The notes below the pieces were generated by a model. It ran no database searches. It had not been told where the DNA came from and worked only from the letters and a program-made list of their open reading frames with translations. DNA of 64,000 bases from Voacanga thouarsii. Lineage: Eukaryota > Streptophyta > Magnoliopsida > Gentianales > Apocynaceae. Of this stretch, positions 21,853 through 34,011 are shown piece after piece. Each line of letters begins with the position of its first letter. Position 1 is the stretch's first letter. The position numbers and the translations under genes were made by a program. The stretch is from NCBI GenBank assembly GCA_026120185.1, contig JANUWF010001479.1, positions 124,001-188,000 of the forward strand, written 5' to 3'.

Positions 21853-23289
21853 CGTTCCCTCACACTTGAATCTTTGCTTGTCCCTAAGCAAAGTACAAAG
21901 TATAAATTAGCTCTTCTTAAATTATCCAAAACAAAGTCATAATTTCTTTTCCAACATTAGATATAAAATTGTCATTCATTCACCCCTTAAAAAAAAAAAA
22001 TCATTTTAAACCTATGCGTTAAATCAGATATATCAAAACCCTCAAAATTAAGTTAAACAAGTTTATACTTTAGTCTAAGAAAATTATTTCACCTTTCAAG
22101 CCAAGATATAGATAACACAAATCATACAAATCAAATTGTTTAACCACTTCAAAACTCATAGAATCAAATTTGCAAAACTCTAAGTAGCAAAATAAGGAGA
22201 CGCTCATGTTTTTTTCATTATTTTTTTCAATCACTCTCATTTTTTATTTTTAGCCTCAAGTGCATGAACATTACCTCCACGCACCGTATTAGCCCCTAAC
22301 ATGTTTTTCTTCGCTTTTTGAGAATTAGCCTCAAGAAAGTGTGACGATTCTTTTTTCTTCTCTTCCACTAATCATATTGGCCTCCTTAAGTAATTTCCTA
22401 ATGAGATAAGCATTTTCTTACCAAATAAAATAAGCATTTTCTTCTCCACTCAAAGATTTTATCTCCTCACATTCCTCAACATACCTCAAAGTCAAGCAAA
22501 GTTTAATCCCATAATACAAGAGTTAGCCAACAACTTTCCCCACATTCATCATATTCTCCATATTCAAACTAGATGAGTCAAATAATACTTAAACACTAAT
22601 GCATAAACAAGATTAACTCAAATTCTCAAATCTTAACATATCTTATCTAATAAACCAATTTCATATCACTAAAAATCCTCCAAGTAAATGACAAAACTCA
22701 TATTCAAGTAAGAAAAATAATCACAGCTTTGCTAAGGCAATGAAACCACAAAAAAAATTAAAAATTTTTAGAAAAAATATATGAAAAATATCTTCAATAT
22801 TAAACTTTTCCCCACACTTAAATTGGACATTGTCCTCAATGGCAAAAAATATAACAAAGAAAACAAAGCCAAAGGACCAAAATAAATAAAGAGAAATAAT
22901 AAAGAAAAGAAAAACTTCCATTGCAAATTAACTCCAACATTTTTAAATCTATCACAAGGAATCATAGGGGAAATGGTACCTAACTAAAAAGAAACAAAAA
23001 CAAAAAACATAAATCTAGAAAAAGAACAAGAAAATCAAAATAAAGGAAAAGACAAGACAAATCAACTAAAAAGAAATCCTAAGAAAGGTCATGAAAATAT
23101 AAAGAGAAAAGAAAGCTAAAGAAAAGAAATACAGAGTAGTGGGAAACTATTCAATCCTCATCCTCATGATCATCCTCATCGTTGGCCCCATGGCTACCAT
23201 TGCCCCCTTGAGTTCCAGAAAATTTTTGCATCCATTGCGTCCATTATTGTTCTTGAGCATCTTACTTCCTAGTGAGGGCAGTCATAGAC
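21853..23289 (-). mobile_element. 3' untranslated internal region of a second gypsy element
   Basis: On the minus strand this lies between the Athila-type ORF and the LTR at 21852. The end reads GGACAAGCAAAGATTCAAG then TGTGAGGGAACG, a decayed polypurine tract. Its terminal part is homologous, in inverse orientation, to 25120-25294. I see no coding region in it. Confidence 0.7.
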
Positions 23290-24448
23290 TCACACAATTG
23301 TAGCTATATCTCCATTTGGGTCTCCATGCCAACTCTCAAGTGTTCTAATTGACCTCATCTCATCTTCAAAATCATCCCTAGATTGGGTTTTTGAACTACT
23401 AGCATGAGTTCGAGGTGGTGGTGTAGAATGCTCTTCTTCTTCAAGTGGAAGCTCGACTTGTCCCGAGTGCTGCACATTAAAAAGCCATAACCAACGCCGC
23501 ACATCCATGTTGTACTGATAACCACAACTAGTAAGCATTTGCTCAGTAACCATATCACGCTCCGTTGTGGTTTCAGTAAGCTCTCCCACTAAGCAACTAC
23601 TAAAAGCTTCAAGAATTTTCATTATCACAAGGGGAAAGACAAAGGCTTCGGTGGAAAGGCGGGAATAGACCACATCCCCCATGGATTGAATAATTAAAAG
23701 AGCAAGCGGGATGGACTGAATATGCATCATCATATGAAGAATATATATGTCAATTACACGGGACTCATTGAATGCACTAGCTTTTGGAACAACATTGTAA
23801 GGAAAGATATAGACTAGGGCACGCAGGTGGGCTTCAAGGTCATTGTTAGAGTAAAAACCTACTTATCCTACTAGACATCTCCTATACAATCTCAAGGTAG
23901 CTCTAGTATCGCTTACTTTCCACTCATGATCAAACAATATCTTTTGATTGTTGTGATCTATAGCTAACCAAGGACCTTCATCATTTACATGAAGGATGGT
24001 AGCTAATCTCTCTCTATCTAGAAAGATGGGGGTGGCCTTTACCCTAGTCTCAATGGTCTCAAGATAGTTAGTGCATTTTTTAGACTATGTTAGCATAAAA
24101 TTCTTTTATTAGAACAGGACAATAAGGTTTCTTAAGTTGAACTATTGGTCCCCACCCCAAGCGTCTAAACATGAGTCCTAATTTGAGGGCACGGTCTAAG
24201 AAGGGTGCAAATGTGCATTCTACTATAATCTTATTGGCAATCCTTTTAGTGTACCACTCTTGGTAGGACGGATCAATAAAATCAGCAAGGTGGATGAACA
24301 ATGGGTCTATGGATGTAGGGGTAGAGGGAGGGAGATGAAACTCTAGTTCGTCTAAAAGATTAGCCCTTCTCTCTAGACATGATGAAAGGATATGAAGATG
24401 GTTAATAAGGAATATGACTGAGGTACCACAACAATGTAGTAACAACAC
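23290..24448 (-). pseudogene. Athila-type extra ORF (putative plant transposon protein), broken
   Basis: Two minus-strand open stretches (24448-24080, 122 residues; 23733-23290, 147 residues) lie upstream of the polypurine tract, where Athila elements carry an additional or env-like ORF. FRRLGWGPIVQLKKPYCPVL and IKEFYANIV fit the start of the 'putative plant transposon protein' domain, and FPLVIMKILEAFSSC resembles its C-terminal part. The middle is in another frame with stops. Function in the element is unknown. Confidence 0.6.
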
Positions 24449-25294
24449 TCAATAAAGTCAAACTAACATAACACAACACAACGACACACACAATCCACAA
24501 TGTTTAATGAATCTACAACAACCTCAATTCATAATGTTAATTAAACCTAACCTCCTTGCAAAACTTGCAAGAAAAATAATAGAATACCACAATTCAAACC
24601 ATAATATGATTCCCAACGACTTCACAACCTGATCATAGTAAGAAAAACGTATCCATATCCCAAGTCAAGAACAATGGCTATGAACATTATCCAATTATCA
24701 TGAATTCATCAACAAAACAATTGCCATAACAAAAAATATACCACTTATGATCATACTATGGACATGTAGTGGTAAAAATAATCCATGAATCATACTCTCA
24801 TATTATTCTAGTCATAATAAAGTGGAGTAAATATGATTTAGCCATGTAATCCATGAATCATATTCCTTGAATCAAACATGTCCATAGTATGATTAGCCAT
24901 GTAAACAAGTCAGTGTTTCCTTATTTCACTAACTTGAGTTATGTAAATTTGAGTCTATAATGCTAAAATTGGTTAAATGGCTTGACTTATATGGTTTATG
25001 TTATCTATATTTTTTCTTAAGGAGTAAGATAATTTTTTTTGGTACTAGATATAAGCTTATTTAACTTAACTTTGATGGCATTGGGATTGTTTGATTTAAT
25101 ACATGAGTTCACAATGTTTTAAAAGGGTTAAATGAATGACGAACTTATGTTTAATGTTAGAAGAAGGTTATGTCTTCATTATGGATGAATTTTGCTAAGA
25201 AAAAATTTGCAAAATTATTTTGTCTTGTTCTAAATTTTTAGCGCTTTAATTCTTGTTTGCTTGAGGACAACCAAAGTTTAAGTATGGGGGAATA
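24449..25294. mobile_element. Junction between minus- and plus-oriented gypsy 3' regions
   Basis: The left part belongs to the minus-oriented element. By 25120 the sequence is a plus-oriented gypsy 3' end, finishing with CTTGAGGACAACCAAAG and the polypurine tract AGTATGGGGGAATA at 25281-25294. Near the change of direction, ATCATACTATGGACATGT (24750-24767) is repeated inverted at 24876-24893, and TAATCCATGAATCATA occurs twice directly. This looks like an inversion or fold-back breakpoint. Confidence 0.6.
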
Positions 25295-26040
25295 TGATAG
25301 GGGCTAAATTTACCTATATTTTTCTAGTTATTTAAGATTTTTTTGTGATACTTTTGATGTAACAACTAGTCATATTCCTTCCTGTTTGATATTTAACCTT
25401 TTAAAGGTATTTTGATAATTTTATGCAGAATTGGACGAAAAACGAGAAAAAAATCATCCATCGTTGCGAGTGCATGGCCTCCACACAACCGGCGCCGGCC
25501 CTAGGTTGGAACATAGGAAAAAGCCAAGAAAAATAGAGCACGTCGGGCACGACCAAAGCACGGCCAACCCCGGTCATGAAGGACGGAGCTGGCGCCAACT
25601 CTATGTTGTACAATGTCGGCGAGTTTTCCTTTTCCAAGCAAATTTTGGCAATTTCAGTTTGATTCTTTTGGAAACTCTTTCAAATTGCCAAAATCTGCTT
25701 GGAAAAGGAAAATTCGTTGACATTGTACAACAGGAGCCGGTGCTGGCTCTGCCTCTCATGGCTGGCACTGGCCGTGCTCAGATCTGCCCCGATGTGGCTC
25801 TGTTTTTTCTTGATTTTCATGCCCTTCCAGAATGGGACCGATGCCAGCAGTGCTTCTCATGGCCAATACTGCAGCGGTGACAATTTTTCTTATTTTTCGT
25901 CTAATTCTGCACAAAATCATCAAAATACCTTTTCAAAGGTAAATTATCAAATATGAAGGAATATGACTAGTTATTACATCAAAGTATCACAAAAGAACCT
26001 CAAATAACTAGAAAAATATTGGTAAATTTAGCCCCTATCG
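25295..26040. repeat. Palindrome of two head-to-head LTR fragments
   Basis: The left arm starts TGATAGGGGCTAAATTTACC at 25295. The right arm ends with its complement at 26040. The arms of about 360 bp pair imperfectly nearly to the centre, for example CCTTTTCCAAGCAAATTTTG at the left and CAAAATCTGCTTGGAAAAGG at the right, with a spacer of about 25 bp (25656-25680). Both arms are the 5' part of the gypsy LTR also found at 3934 and 21852. A transcript would form a long hairpin. The open frames on either strand are by-products. Confidence 0.9.
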
Positions 26041-26239
26041 CAAGTATATGTAAAAGATTGATATTATACATGTACATTAATATTTAAAATGTACATAAGT
26101 GTTCTGGGTTCTAGAGTCTAAGAATTATTTTTACTTAGGCCCAAGTTTCTGGTGCTCCTGACACTGCCTTCAAACTTGAGAATGTGTAAATGTGTCTCCC
26201 AACTCCTGGTACAATACGTAATGTATAGTTTAATAGAAA

Positions 26240-27160
26240 TTATTTAAAGAAAAATAGTATATCGAATAAGGTATATGTATGAATTGAGAAGTCAGTTACT
26301 ATCTTAGCTTCATACTCTGAAAATGAAATTAATCCTCTAGTATGGTGTGATTGGGCTAAACTATAATGAGAACTGGCCCAATTTTCCTTAGCAAGTCTAA
26401 ACCGCTCTAGAAAACCTTCGAACCTCCAATGTTGCATGTGCTAATCATAAACTATCCCTCCATCTAAACTAGCCTCTTCCCACTCTTTTAGATATTGAAT
26501 AATGTATCTATTAGCCGCTTGGCACACCTAAACTCCTATACCCTCCAGATGATGCCATCGTACTCTGAATCCCATCTGAAGTGTTTTTGTGATTTTTAGA
26601 ATCAAATATCAAGCTTACTGTCAACAAATGCAACATATGATATATTTGAAAGTTAAAACAAATATAATTGATACTATATATTTAATCACTTACCCTGAAC
26701 TCTGCAGACTGTATATCTAACACCTCAAGTCGGCTATATTGGATAAAGTGATGTGGACCACAAAATCACTCTCTAAATATGCTAGCAGTGACATGGGAAC
26801 AGGTTGACTGGTGCATGAAGCTATAACATAGAATTGAACATTATCATAATATGTATACATAAATATTGAAATGTAATTTATGTTATTTTGAAAGCCACTT
26901 AAATGTCACCATATGTAGCAATGTATAATCTCTTGTCCAATGCATCATCTCAGGTAGCAGAGACAGATAATGATAGTACAAATGATGAAGGTATAGAAGA
27001 TAGAAGTATAGAGTCTGAGAGTGGCATGGTAGATGATGGTGGCATAGTAGATATATGTGATTGATTATTGCTAGAAGTTCTAGTGTCACCCTCTTCCATG
27101 CCTAGAACCTGAAGCTCTAGTATCCCTCCTTCGTCCCATATCTAAAATAGTATATGTTGA
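26240..27160 (-). pseudogene. Second CACTA gene (Ptta/En-Spm-type), decayed
   Basis: The minus-strand frame 26437-26280 contains ERFRLAKENWASS and HHTRGLISFSEYEAKI, matching the C-terminal signature of the plant Ptta/En-Spm transposase family (a KANRAS..HTGGSISF-type motif). Upstream fragments to about 27160 are in several frames. It lies downstream of the Tnp2 relic in the usual CACTA order. In active elements this protein binds the subterminal repeats. Confidence 0.6.
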
Positions 27161-27289
27161 TATAGTTAGAATATAATCAACAATAACAACTAACACAATA
27201 AAATTTAACTCACGTAAAGATCAAGTTAAAAATTAACTCACATATATGGAAAATATTATGTCAGAAATAGGAAAATTACAACTTAATAA

Positions 27290-28905
27290 TCTAATTTGTC
27301 TCTGGTTTCATATTCAATAGCATCCTCGTCATCATCTTCTATATCCCAATTGGACTCATAATTCTCTTCTTGTTCATTTGAACTTTGTTCCTCAATTTGT
27401 AATTCTACAATCTCAGCTACACTAAATTCATCTACTAATGAGCCCATATCTTTAAACCCTTCAATTATAGTGATGAAATTTGTTTCATCTATATCTTATT
27501 GGCAAGCGCTATCAACTATTGGAGCATTCACAACATGATGTGCCTTAGATTTACAAGCTGTCCACCAATCGATCTTTATTTTTTTGCATCCTAGATAGAG
27601 AGTGTAGTACACTTAATTAGCTTGAGAGGCCAAAATAAAAGGATCAAAATTTGGATACCTTTTCTTATGGTTGATGTCAATAAGTTTATATTGAGGATAT
27701 ATCCTAACCTCCCGAGTAGGTTTTAGATTAAGCCATTCATAGAAGATTAAAATGATTTTTTGATTTGGAGATTCAGAAAATTGTACTTTCATGATTTCTT
27801 TCAACACTCAGTAATATTCACTACCCAACATACTAGTATCACTTGCTTTCATGCATACTCCATTATTCACTTTTTTCTTTCCCTCATAACGTTCTTTAAT
27901 GTGAAATCAAAATCTATTTACAAAGTACCATTGAATGAATGAACACATCTCGAGAGTCCTCAATAAAGATTTTTCAAACACTGGTTATCCACATCATTTC
28001 AAACCTACCAAAATAAGGTTTTATAAGTGTTTCATTTCTATTGTATGGAAAATCTCCCCAAAGAATTATACCATGCACTTACTTCCCTAAACTAAGTAGC
28101 AAACTCTATGTTAATCATTCTTTCAATATCTACACTAGTTATACTAGGCACCAAAGTAGGCAAGCGCATCTTAAATTTTTTGTAGCCAACTATTTGTTAA
28201 GATTAATATTATTCCAACTTCTGATCAAATTTTTATTTGATTTTTTCACAAGGGGTAGGGAGAAAGATAAGGAGCGGGAAAGGTGATAGGAGAAAAGATG
28301 AGTTATAACCCAATGTCAAACTCGAGACCTATATCTTGAGTAATAACCCTCCTATCATTAGAATTAGTTGTTACTAATAAGTAAATCAAACTTAATCAAT
28401 ATACGGTTCCACCATCTGACAATTACGCCGTATGTAGTTTGTAGCAACTTTCCATTCTTGATTTGTCAAATATCGATTATTCATCTTGTCATATTTTCTT
28501 CCCACAAGTTTACATATTGACAACACTTCTTCTTGTGAACTGTTTGAATCACCATCAACTATTAAAGCATACATCTATTTTATGTACTAGTAAATCAAGT
28601 GTAATAACTAATTTCTTCATTTTGTAGAAGTCAACTGGAATCCTATTACCAATTAGTATAACCTCTTTCTTGAGTTGGGCTATTTTGTTAAAGCATTTTT
28701 CTGGCATGTTATTCTCAAACTTGATGTTTAATAATCGAGCCACAACTGACAATTCTAAATGATATATACATCCATCCCAAAAAGGAATGTTGGCAGCCAT
28801 CAATAGATCATAATTTTTTTTGGTTTTAGGATTAGGTGGTTCCTTAATAGTCGGTGAGTATGGATTGGAGAGGAATTTAGTGCTTACTGCATTTATAACC
28901 AAATT
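27290..28905 (-). pseudogene. CACTA Tnp2-type transposase fragments
   Basis: Minus-strand pieces lie in order. At 28902-28560 there is WDGCIYHLELSVVARLLNIK and PVDFYKMKKLVITLDLLVHK, the conserved part before DUF4218. At 28574-28392 there is YLTNQEWKVATNYIRRNC, the end of DUF4218. At 27807-27613 there is VLKEIMKVQF and then FDPFILASQA, the DUF4216 core, followed by an acidic tail to about 27290. The N-terminal half and most of DUF4218 are missing, and stops occur between pieces. It cannot encode an active transposase. Confidence 0.82.
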
Positions 28906-31900
28906 ATGAAAGAGATTTCTTCACTGTAAACTCTAACCCTTTCCTCCGGCACTAAACATTGTTGTCAATTGATTAGTTAGAATAAAGTATTCACTATGAC
29001 ATGTCTAATTATAGTAACTTTTCATAAATCCTTTAATATATAAATGAACCCTCACTATATATGATGTTTAAAACTTCTTGTTCTTACTTAGAACAAGGAT
29101 ATTTAATATTATCACTACCAGGCCATTCTGAATTTAAAAGTGCCACTCAACAAAACGTTCAACTCCGTTAATAAATTTTTTATAAGTTTCCTTATCCCTA
29201 AAATATGCATTTTATACATCCAAGTACAGTCTTCTATCTATATTTTTTTAATGCGATTTAGAGATAGACATAAGAATAATACAAAAGATATATAGTATAA
29301 AACTAACCCAAGGGTAATAGCCTATTATCCACGGAGAATGATCACCCATCATTAACGAGGATCAAGTCATACAAACTAAACTTCGAGAGTATTATGATAG
29401 TAGAAACTTATGTACCTTTGAAGAAACAAATTTAGAAATTTACTATTTTCGATTGCAATGAGTGGCTTCAATTTCTCGAATAATTGTGACTTTCTGTATT
29501 TTAGACAATAACATTGTAAACATTCTTACCAATTCTTATAGGAAACCAAAACAAAGCAAGAAATCATAAACTTTGATTTTCATACCAAGACAGAGTAAAG
29601 AAATGAGATATATCCAATGTCTAGGTAAATACCAAATTGAATTGTTTTCACTGTGTGATATTCTAATAGGGTAGTAAAATTGTATTTTTTTTCCCCCCAT
29701 TTTTGGGAGAAATCTAATAAGACTTTAATATAACCCCTAATTCATTTCACATTTATTCTACACTATATGTATGTTGTCATTAATCCATGTAAAATATTTG
29801 ATTTTTTAATTGGCACTTAATGCACATTCATACCTTATACAATTTTCCAAGCATAAAAATTGCACATTCATATATGCTTAATGCACATTCATTAGTCGGT
29901 GGACTTTTGAAGTAGCATTCTATGAGCAGAGACAAGGATATATTTTGCTTGCTCTTGGGAATTGGAATGAGAATGGGAAATGGAAAGCCGGTGACTTAAA
30001 TAGGCTATAGTGGATGTAACATAAATGGCATAGGAAGGGGAAAAAAAGCCAAAAACATAAATGGCATGGAAAGGGGGAAAAAGCCAAAATGTTATAGCGG
30101 ATGCATTACAAGGGCAAGCACATTGATACTTTTGGTTGCTGATTGGTGGGAGGCCTCAGTCCTAATGGTCATGGGTGCTAATTGCCAAAAGGAAATGTTG
30201 GCAATTTTTCTCTAACAAAGAGAAAAAAAAAAAATAGGTGAAGCCTGGGAGGGAAGACTAGAATGGAAGACCAAATCATAGCATATTTACAAAAAGCCAA
30301 AGTGATGTATGGACCCTCATAACCCACCAATTATAAGGAAGACTAAAAAGGCAAATTTATATTCTTAAACTTTGGCTAGATTCTTGTAGTGGAAAGAGAC
30401 AGTTAGGAGTAAGTCATTTTCATGAGGTAAACTTTTTGTTCCTGTCCATGTCTTTCCAAACAAGGACAAGAGGATTGGTGCATTGGACATCTAAAAAAAA
30501 TGAACACTAGAAAGCAAACGAATTCAACCCCTGTTAGGTTTTCCAAATGGAAATTAAGAAGAATAATAGCTTTAATAGCTTCAACAAATTCCAATACCCA
30601 TTCTCATGCAAACAAGTAGAAAACTTCAATTCATTGACTATAATGGATCTCCAAAGCCCATGTTGGAAAGCTAAAAAGTCCACATTGTTGTATGTTGTAT
30701 ACTCTGGTCATTTAGCAATCTATGAATTTATAGTTTCGAAATTTCACTTAGTAGATAGCTCCTCCCCCCCCCCCCCCCCCAAAAAAAGAAAAAAAATCGG
30801 ACAATTATGTTAACATAAATTCTGGTGATCATCAAGATCAAGCAGTTCTTTGGGCTAAAAAATAAACAAACAAATAAAAGAAAATGAGTAATTTTAAATG
30901 CTAAGAAAAGGGAGAAGAGACAGAGAATGAAAAGAAAAAACTAAGGCATCTAAAATAGATATCTTTACCATTTGAAGAACATGATGTACCTTTCATTTAA
31001 TGGTAACCATTTTTCCCAATATTGCAGAGTATCTCTTTGGGATTTCATCTTCAACTTTAATGTGGACATTAAAAGAAGTCCGAATATATACAAACTAATA
31101 CTCAATTCTCTCCTAAGTGCATCATGTTATAGAAAACTAATTAATAAACAATTGAGATGAAGTATGAAAGCAGGCCAAACTAGTCAATATAATAGAACAT
31201 ACCAAATAAAAAAAACATTTAAGAGCCATATAAATGAATCAAGAAATAGTCAACAAAAAGTGGTTAAAACATAAGGGAACGCATAAAAACCACAAACCTA
31301 ATAACATCCGATATCTTTAAATCTTAAATTTGAATCCCTCAAGAATGAAGAGTTCCTCTTCTTCTACTTCCTCCTTTTGAACCTTGGGAATCTCAACTAC
31401 AATTCTTGTACTGACAAAAACCAAATATTTGAGACAAAAGACATCTCTCCTAATTCAAAGAAATCAAACAAGTATTTGTCAAAAATTTCTTACTAATTAT
31501 ATGGTCAGTAAAAACTAAAAAGTGACTACATATAATAAAAGGAAAAATGTTTGACGACAAAAAACTTGATAATTTTTGTTTGATGAAAAAAAATCAAATT
31601 TTTAGTAAGTACCATAATGATTGACAAATGAGCATCAAGGCATATGCTTTTATAATTATTATATATATTTTTTAAAAAGGCTTTATGAATTTGTAAATGA
31701 TATGCCTTGTGAATAATTAACTTACATGGTGAATACTTGGCTCCATAGTGTAAATTTCTTGGATAGAACGGATGATTGGTGAATACAAAACCCAACCCAC
31801 AATGCAACAGAAAGTACTGCACCAAAGGAAAACTGCAAAAAAGGCAGATCAAACCAATCGTCCACTACTCCATTCCCGGAAGGGAAAAATACACGAGACT

Positions 31901-34006
31901 ACGAAAGAATTAAGGGAAATTCTTGTGCCCAAATAAAGCAGAGTTTTCAACCAATCAATTCTTCAAGTATACAGAATTTGACACTTCATATTCAATTTCC
32001 TAGAGGTGCATCTTACCTCCCTATATATGCATTATACAACACCAAAAATAAGCTTCTTTATTCTTAACCTAAATAAAACATTGAAAAAAGCTTAGATAAA
32101 TTGACCCATCTTATTTCTCTTCATGTAAAAATCTAAAATTATGGTTATTATGGTTAGTCATTTATCCTCTGTCTGCAAGTATAGCACGAAAAAAAAAAAA
32201 ATGAAAACAGAAATCTATACAGATCAATCAAAAGTTGAATAGGAAGCTCAAGTAGAATAGCAATTCGTAATTCATTATGGAGCAAGTTAAAGAACATCTT
32301 TTAATGTACAATCTTGAACTTTTTTTCCTCTTTTAGAATTTCGATTAACATTTCCCTTCCCTAATCTTGGTCTTTTGACTGTAAGAAGAAAATGATTTCT
32401 ATTAACATTTATAAATTATATCTAACGTGAGATTTAAGATAAAATTAACACGGGAGATTCAAATAGATTGCATTGAAGCTCATCATAACATCACGCATTT
32501 CTCCTTCTGCATTGAACAAATAAATTAAGCAACTAAAATACAAGCAGACATCAAGTCATGTGCCTTAAGTGAAAATAAAAGCAGCAGATACAATCAAATC
32601 TAATGGATTTCTAATAAAAAAATTATGTCAATTGGATGAAAATTCTGACTTGAGAGGAGACAAAAGTATCTAACTCTTTCATTGCCTCTTCAAAGCATAT
32701 ATCACATCCATAGCATTCTTAGAAAACACAACCACATTTTCCATAGAACACATACAACTACACACATTTTCAAATGCATTTGCTTGGAAACTCACAAAAC
32801 AATCAAGTATAACAAATCAAAAAAAGTATCTTACTTGGGTTAACTCTCAACAATAACAACAAAGCTCTAATTCCAAGGAATTTATTATCAACTATATAAA
32901 TCAATATAAGACTATGTGTATCATTCACATGAATATCTCCTTCCATATATTTCTATTCACTGTCATACTCTCATTCAAATCCAACAAAGTAGATCTTTTC
33001 TAATTACATCAATCCATATATTTCTAGGTCAGTCTTTACCTTATCTAACATATCCTGCCTCCATCTATCAATTCTCCTAATAGGAGTATTTTTCAGTCTT
33101 CTCTGAATATTTCTAAACCAAAACAAGTGGTTTTCTCTTATCTTATTTTTAATAGATGCCACTCTAACTTTTTTTAACAAATAATTTCATGTTATAGATG
33201 TGACTGTATTTTATGCTGACCGTCACAAACTTTAATGCAAATCTTCTCCTTTATCTAGACTTGAGAGCAACAGTGAACACCACAAACAAAGTCCCTAGAG
33301 CTCACAAGCAGAGTTCTAGCTTGGGCTAACTCTAACTCTCTAAAATCAAAGAAAGGGTAGCGTTCAACTCCAACCTCAAAGAAAGCAGATGCGGCCATTC
33401 AACTCTAACACCAGAGAAAGCATATGCTGCCGATTTTGAATCGAAATACAAGGAACAAAAAAACAGTAAGAAATAGAGAAACAGAGAAAGTAAGAAACAA
33501 AAACAAAACAAAGACGGTAGATTTTTAGTGAGCGATTTTGGGGAGAAACAGAGAGTGAGAAAGTTTTTGTAATTTTGGATACGAGATGTTTTCCTTTCTT
33601 TTTTTTTTTTTGTGGGTTTTTTAAAGTCAGAGGCTAATTAGCATCCGACTAGCAACCACCATTAAGGAAAAAGAAGAAAAAATACTAGTTGGTAATCCAT
33701 CACTACTTAGCGTCGTATAGCAATCAAAATATTAAAAATAAATAAATAAATCATTTTTTTGAATTAAATATTAACCAAACAACAATGATCTAATAATCGG
33801 TCACCATTCAGCGATGAAATTGTGACTGATTAAAAAAATTCATCAAAAAATTAAAAGCAAAATATGTATGCAATCACTAATCTGGCATTGTTCGATTGCT
33901 ATTAATTGCGCAAAAAACTACTGCTAAAGCTAGCATCAGCTTTGCAAACGAGTAGCGATTGAAACGCGAATCTGTCAGCAATTGGTCATTAAACTCGGTC
34001 ACAATT
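28906..34006 (-). mobile_element. Non-coding 5' part of the CACTA element
   Basis: About 5 kb of AT-rich DNA lies between the Tnp2 relic and the 5' subterminal repeats. I see no conserved coding region. A run of 17 C followed by A-rich sequence occurs at 30764-30787. The last 380 bp (33630-34006) holds the subterminal motif clusters. Some of the 5 kb may be other insertions that I cannot delimit. Confidence 0.5.
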
Positions 34007-34011
34007 TGCAT

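Noticed and set aside
25401..25956. Open frames of 78-149 residues on both strands
   Set aside because: They lie in an LTR palindrome; similar frames on both strands follow from the inverted repeat.
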